DNA of 8,148 nucleotides from the NCBI GenBank assembly GCA_009775605.1, contig VSPV01000116.1, positions 1 through 8,148 on the forward strand, in the 5' to 3' direction. This document shows positions 6,931 through 8,148 of the stretch, piece after piece. The DNA comes from Paramuribaculum sp. (lineage in GTDB: Bacteria > Bacteroidota > Bacteroidia > Bacteroidales > Muribaculaceae). Numbering within the stretch: the stretch's first letter is position 1; the number at the start of each line of letters is the position of its first letter. Made by a program: the position numbers and the translations under genes. The notes under the pieces were generated by a model, which saw only the letters and a program-made list of their open reading frames with translations, was not told the DNA's origin and searched no databases.

Positions 6931-7397
6931 AACTCAAAAACATTATCGGTTTCTATGGTCGATTCAGTTATATTCACATTGCCGTTGGCAACTTCCTGGC
7001 TGAGCAGTTTCTCGAATTTTTGCAAGGTCATTACATAACCGTTCAGCAGGTTGTCGTCTTCATATCGTTGCGATGTCTTCACTCCGCCATTGCCCAACAC
7101 AAGTATTCTGTCTGACAGGCGCAGACAGTAAAGACGCAATTTTGAAGATGTCACAGGCAGCGCGACAACTGAATCATTCATTCTGCCCTCCGGACGGAAG
7201 TATCGTTCCAACGCTCCCGTCTTGGTAATACGTTTGATAAATGCGGCGATACGCGAAAAATCCTCGCTGTACTCCGCGTCCTCCCTGAATTTGGCGACAA
7301 ATTTCTCAAACTCAGATTCGACATCACGGAGAAACTGCAAAGTATAGATTGTGCAGTTCTCACCGTCCTGGATAAGGTATAATTCCACTTCGCTCAT
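6927..7397 (-). CDS. Putative RelE/HigB-like toxin
   Basis: A 156-aa soluble protein, longer than the usual 90-115 aa RelE/HigB, as expected for a Bacteroidales subgroup of this superfamily. The first half is a charged helical region (FLRDVESEFEKFVAKF, 22-37). The second carries the recognisable core: GALERYFRPEG (61-71), VVALPVTSSKLRLYCLRL (77-94), then a turn with ILVLGNGGVK (98-107). A final segment, about 112-156, contains helix LQKFEKLLSQEV and an acidic tail. Members of this superfamily are typically ribosome-dependent mRNA endoribonucleases. I cannot point to catalytic residues with certainty, so the activity is inferred from fold resemblance and from the overlapping XRE antitoxin. It is the first gene of a three-gene operon with its own promoter and operator-like repeat. 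Confidence 0.75.
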   Translation of the reverse strand: MSEVELYLIQDGENCTIYTLQFLRDVESEFEKFVAKFREDAEYSEDFSRIAAFIKRITKTGALERYFRPEGRMNDSVVALPVTSSKLRLYCLRLSDRILVLGNGGVKTSQRYEDDNLLNGYVMTLQKFEKLLSQEVANGNVNITESTIETDNVFEL

Positions 7398-7409
7398 GGG
7401 AAAAGTATA

Positions 7410-7432
7410 TTGCGTTTGATATTGTAACGCAA
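7410..7432. repeat. Inverted repeat, likely operator of the toxin-antitoxin operon
   Basis: TTGCGTT (7410-7416) and AACGCAA (7426-7432) are perfect 7-bp reverse complements around a 9-nt spacer. The right arm overlaps the -7 promoter element by three bases and the rest covers the expected transcription start, 13 nt before the toxin ATG. This is where an autoregulating XRE antitoxin usually binds. The spacing suits a dimeric HTH protein contacting adjacent major grooves. Confidence 0.6.
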
Positions 7433-7437
7433 AGGTA
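7430..7437 (-). promoter_or_regulatory. -7 element of the toxin-antitoxin operon promoter
   Basis: TACCTTTG on the minus strand is an exact match to TAnnTTTG. No TTTG lies 19-21 bp upstream, so the -33 element is weak or diverged. The predicted start near 7423 falls inside the inverted repeat and gives a short leader of about 25 nt. Confidence 0.5.
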
Positions 7438-7585
7438 CGACGAATATTTCACTTAAAGATGAAATTTGCTCAAACTTTTTGTTCCTCTTCGATTCACATG
7501 TGCATTAAAAGCAATATTTAGCAAAAACGCCCTTCAGAACTCATACAAAATCACACTTACAAATAAAAATCATTTTTGTTTCTAA
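7438..7585. other. AT-rich intergenic stretch
   Basis: Together with the toxin-antitoxin promoter region this forms roughly a 190-nt gap between divergently oriented remnants. It is visibly much richer in A and T than the genes on either side. I see no reading frame of convincing character, no RNA gene and no perfect promoter pair. A near-palindromic AAAAATCATTTTT at 7566-7578 is the only local structure, and it is too AT-rich to call a terminator. Confidence 0.45.
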
Positions 7586-8091
7586 TTTGTTTCTTACAAT
7601 CCAACAATTCCAATCTATAAGGCTGTATTTTGGGAAGCTATGAAATATAATTGGGGTGACAGCCTAATACCCAAGACTATACCTTGACTGTAAACGGAGC
7701 CTCGCAGTCGGGAATTCCCCATATCCTTTTCAATGTGAATAAAACCAATATCTCATCGGGCAACGCATTGATATTACTGAAAAAAGGGAATGAAGTGGTC
7801 TGGAGCTGGCATATATGGATTACCGACATGGCCGATGAAACGTTGGCTATTGCCAACAGAAAGATACTTCCGGTGCTTCTGGGATGGTTCCACGACGGCA
7901 TAAGAAAATATGATGAACGGAGTGTAAAAATAGTCTATACCCAACAGGAAAGTAACGCCACGCAGGAAATAGTACTGACCCAGGAAGAACATGAAGACGG
8001 CGACTACGGGACCTGCACCTTTTATCAGTGGGGCCGAAAAGACCCCATGATCGGGCGAAATGTAAATACAAATACCTGTTGGTTGAATTAA
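7586..8091 (+). pseudogene. Fragment of a fimbrillin-like Bacteroidales surface protein
   Basis: The main frame, open from 7660 to the TAA at 8089-8091 (143 codons), contains two recognisable pieces: SGNALILLKKGNEVVWSWHI followed by WITD, and EDGDYGTCTFYQWGRKDP. The WSWHIWxTD and YYQWGRKDP pattern is typical, as I know it, of large Bacteroidales fimbrillin-type and related surface proteins, which normally have a lipoprotein signal, N-terminal Ig-like modules and more residues after WGRKDP. None of these is present. The only in-frame initiator near the left end is a TTG at 7684. Upstream, in another frame (7586-7683), YKAVFWEAMKYNWGDSL looks like the preceding piece of the same protein, implying a frameshift around 7655-7680. 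The product is truncated at both ends and very unlikely to be exported. The family assignment is from memory of the motif. Confidence 0.6.
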
Positions 8092-8148
8092 ATTAGAGAA
8101 TATTTTATCCGCCCAATCGGATGATGATTAACGAAATTGACATATTGC

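Noticed and set aside
8107..8122. Small inverted repeat ATCCG-N6-CGGAT near the right edge
   Set aside because: Five-base arms with no following T-run or associated gene end are within chance expectation.

Overview
The window looks like a chromosome segment of a gut-type Bacteroidales bacterium. The evidence is several promoters of the Bacteroidetes sigma-ABfr type (TAnnTTTG at about -7, TTTG about 20 bp upstream), weak Shine-Dalgarno signals, a serine-type secreted sulfatase, a Bacteroidales-type tyrosine recombinase N-terminus and a Bacteroidales-type fimbrillin/surface-protein remnant. A narrower assignment (for example Muribaculaceae) is only a guess from the fairly GC-rich coding sequence.

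Left part, 1-4195, all on the minus strand. Transcription runs from a threonylcarbamoyl-AMP synthase (TsaC/YrdC type, start reset to 4195) into a ClC-family anion channel/transporter with two CBS domains, then a secreted S-type sulfatase. Gaps of 34 and 29 nt with no internal promoter suggest one transcript. Glutamate dehydrogenase follows; only its first 29 codons are inside the window. It has its own well-matched promoter at 143-173, overlapped by a 9-bp-arm inverted repeat.

Middle, 4196-6071. A conserved protein of unknown function (153 aa, plus strand) faces away from tsaC. It converges, with an 18-nt gap, on a polytopic membrane acyltransferase of the HGSNAT/DUF5009 type on the minus strand, whose start is reset to 5983 because its promoter lies inside the longer open frame.

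Right part, 6072-8148, is an accessory scar. It opens with an integrase cut off after about 80 residues. Next comes a minus-strand toxin-antitoxin operon: RelE/HigB-like toxin, XRE antitoxin overlapping it by ATGA, and a second XRE protein broken by one missing base. A promoter and a 7-bp-arm inverted repeat (likely operator) precede the toxin. Then follow an AT-rich gap and a decayed, frame-broken fragment of a fimbrillin-like surface protein. This looks like the eroded end of a mobile element in which the toxin-antitoxin pair is the best-preserved part. I found no tRNA, rRNA, CRISPR array or intact insertion sequence. I saw no convincing wholly new system; the three-gene toxin/XRE/XRE cassette is the most interesting item.
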